Source of the DNA: an uncultured Prevotella sp.
GTDB taxonomy: Bacteria > Bacteroidota > Bacteroidia > Bacteroidales > Bacteroidaceae
Reading direction: 5' to 3'
Length of the DNA stretch: 55,962 nucleotides
NCBI GenBank assembly: GCA_946998295.1
Contig: CAMPYS010000009.1
Span: forward strand, 1 to 55,962
Part shown: positions 54,852 to 55,962 of the stretch, piece after piece
How the letters are laid out: each line of letters starts with the position of its first letter
Numbering within the stretch: the stretch's first letter is position 1
Notes under the pieces: generated by a model
Told to the model about the DNA's origin: nothing
Seen by the model: only the letters and a program-made list of their open reading frames with translations
The model's database searches: none
Program-made: the position numbers and the translations under genes

Positions 54852-55337
54852 ATGAGTTTACCTTGTATAAGAGTTGGTATGGGTTATGATGTGCACCAAC
54901 TTGTTTTAGGCAGAGAACTTTGGATAGGTGGCATCAAAATCAATTATGAATATGGACTATTAGGGCATAGTGACGCAGATGTTCTTATACACGCTATCTG
55001 TGATGCTATACTTGGAGCTGCAAATATGAGAGATATTGGTTATCATTTTCCTGATACATCGGAAAAGACACTCAATATGGACTCTAAAATAATATTGAAA
55101 AAAACTATAGACTTAATATCTACAAAAAGCTATAAACTTGTAAATATTGATGCCACTATATGTGCTGAACAGCCAAAGATTAACCCACATATACCTGCAA
55201 TGACAGAATGCCTATCTAATATTATAAAATGTGATAAAGAGGCTATCAGCATAAAAGCAACAACATCAGAAAAAATGGGATTTGTTGGTAGAAAAGAGGG
55301 TATTTCAGCTTATGCAGTATGCCTTATAGCAAAATAA
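54852..55337 (+). CDS. ispF: 2-C-methyl-D-erythritol 2,4-cyclodiphosphate synthase
   Basis: It makes the cyclodiphosphate in the non-mevalonate isoprenoid pathway. The 161 residues match the family. Zinc ligands are D13 and H15 in GYDVHQL and H47 in LIHAICDAILGAA; ATTSEKMGFVGRKEG is the conserved C-terminal stretch. It follows porV by eight bases. Confidence 0.95.
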   Translation: MSLPCIRVGMGYDVHQLVLGRELWIGGIKINYEYGLLGHSDADVLIHAICDAILGAANMRDIGYHFPDTSEKTLNMDSKIILKKTIDLISTKSYKLVNIDATICAEQPKINPHIPAMTECLSNIIKCDKEAISIKATTSEKMGFVGRKEGISAYAVCLIAK

Positions 55338-55346
55338 AGAAGAATA

Positions 55347-55850
55347 TTACTTTTTCGGTATTAATTTAAACTCTATACTATTTGGAAGTTTTAACCATTT
55401 ACGATTTACCACTATTTGAATACTACTACCCTTAGTTTTTTTCAATGTATAAGTACCATCACTATTTAGACATAACTCAGCATCTAAATCCTCTGAACCA
55501 TAATCATTAATAATACTAAGATATGCCTTACGTCCCTTAATAACAGCATCGGTAATAATCCATTTACGTGTATCACGTACAGCACCAAAGACACCAGGAA
55601 GACTACCAAATATATCTTGGTCTGGAACTTTTACAGTATTATCATAAAAATCTATATCCAACCATATTTGATACTTATCATTAATCATATAACCTTTAAA
55701 AATAGAGTCTGTAGCATCTATACCCATAACAATTTTTGGTGTATTTGAAAACAAACTATTAGTACACAGCAATAATATAAATATTACTAATATTTTTCTT
55801 TGGTACAATGATATTATATTTATATAATAAGTTAGTTGTTTTTGAAACAT
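55347..55850 (-). CDS. Secreted protein of unknown function
   Basis: The 167-residue protein has a long basic N-terminus, then a hydrophobic stretch (about 20-34, ILVIFILLLCTNSLFS) likely to be a signal peptide. The mature part has VPDQDIFGSLPGVFGAVRDT and WIITDAVIKGRKAYLSIIND. I recall Bacteroides homologues without known function. It converges with ispF, with nine bases between the stops. Confidence 0.65.
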   Translation of the reverse strand: MFQKQLTYYINIISLYQRKILVIFILLLCTNSLFSNTPKIVMGIDATDSIFKGYMINDKYQIWLDIDFYDNTVKVPDQDIFGSLPGVFGAVRDTRKWIITDAVIKGRKAYLSIINDYGSEDLDAELCLNSDGTYTLKKTKGSSIQIVVNRKWLKLPNSIEFKLIPKK

Positions 55851-55876
55851 AATTGATAATATTAAAATAACTGCAT

Positions 55877-55908
55877 CAAAGATAATTCTTATTTATGATA
55901 TAAACAAT
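55877..55908 (-). promoter_or_regulatory. Promoter whose -33 box straddles the IS junction
   Basis: On the minus strand ATTG (55905-55908), 20 bases and TATCTTTG (55877-55884) fit the consensus with one mismatch. The -33 box sits at the boundary between unique DNA and the IS end. Confidence 0.5.
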
Positions 55909-55962
55909 TATTGCTGTCCGGTAAAACTCAAAAGAGCATAAATATCTTCCCCCAAGCCCCGT
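55905..55962 (-). mobile_element. Right end of an IS4-like insertion sequence (continues outside the window)
   Basis: The last bases of the window repeat the first bases in reverse complement: the inverted repeat core TTGCTGTCCGGTAAAACT and about 30 more bases. The two IS copies therefore face inward at the window ends. The boundary near 55905-55908 is approximate. Confidence 0.8.
55908..55962 (-). CDS. IS4-family transposase, C-terminal tail (partial)
   Basis: The minus strand reads GLGEDIYALLSFTGQQ and stops at TAA (55908-55910). It is the same tail as at the left end with one residue changed (GFGE to GLGE), so the two copies are not identical. Confidence 0.7.
   Translation of the reverse strand, partial: RGLGEDIYALLSFTGQQ

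Noticed and set aside
1..55962. A phage, toxin-antitoxin module or defence island
   Set aside because: No integrase, restriction, Cas, CBASS-type or toxin-antitoxin genes were recognised; the only mobile DNA is the IS4-like material at the ends.

Overview
The window is chromosomal DNA from a very AT-rich member of the Bacteroidota, most likely order Bacteroidales. The evidence is three core genes of the type IX secretion system (sprA/sov, porU, porV), a fimbrillin-type lipoprotein, several Bacteroidales-only families (DUF5606, DUF2795, a long NusB), and repeated sigma-ABfr promoters (TTTG, 19-20 bases, TAnnTTTG) in front of many genes. I cannot name the genus from sequence alone.

Both window ends lie in copies of the same IS4-like insertion sequence. 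Each end carries the last 16-17 transposase codons running into a terminal inverted repeat, so the window is probably an assembly segment bounded by IS copies. At the left end are two more transposase remnants: a 3' fragment on the minus strand and a truncated 5' end.

Layout: 0.7-1.5 kb, secreted barrel-like protein. 1.6-6.1 kb (minus), ftsE-lysC-two glycosyltransferase-like genes. 6.2-8.5 kb (minus), rplY-pth-hslR-purN. 8.8-22.0 kb (plus), nusB-yajC-ybbR-coaE-DUF5606, a membrane glycosyltransferase, then ruvA-sprA. A tRNA-Gln gene and a long spacer follow. 22.8-31.5 kb, a helix-hairpin-helix surface protein, small minus-strand genes, argR-priA, and a DUF3737-malY pair. 31.7-34.7 kb (minus), a 911-residue fimbrillin-like lipoprotein preceded by a previously unlisted 58-codon ORF. 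35.2-39.6 kb (minus), gltX-waaA-zinc ribbon protein-trpS. 39.7-43.3 kb, a PgpH-type HD hydrolase convergent with a FadL-type porin. 43.7-48.6 kb, mdh, then rplM-rpsI-rpsB-tsf. 49.4-55.9 kb, a FAH-family protein-porU-porV-ispF, then a convergent secreted protein.

Functionally the window is mostly housekeeping (translation, replication restart, coenzyme A, isoprenoid and purine steps) plus envelope biogenesis. SprA is the outer-membrane translocon, PorV the shuttle and PorU the sortase of type IX secretion. WaaA and three glycosyltransferase-like proteins could feed lipopolysaccharide or surface glycans. YbbR and PgpH hint at cyclic di-AMP signalling.

The least expected signal is a pair of about 102-base intergenic elements (22391-22492 and 48916-49017). 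They align without gaps and keep an 11-bp stem at identical positions, with three consecutive compensatory base-pair changes. This suggests a structured repeat or RNA that I cannot assign to a known family.
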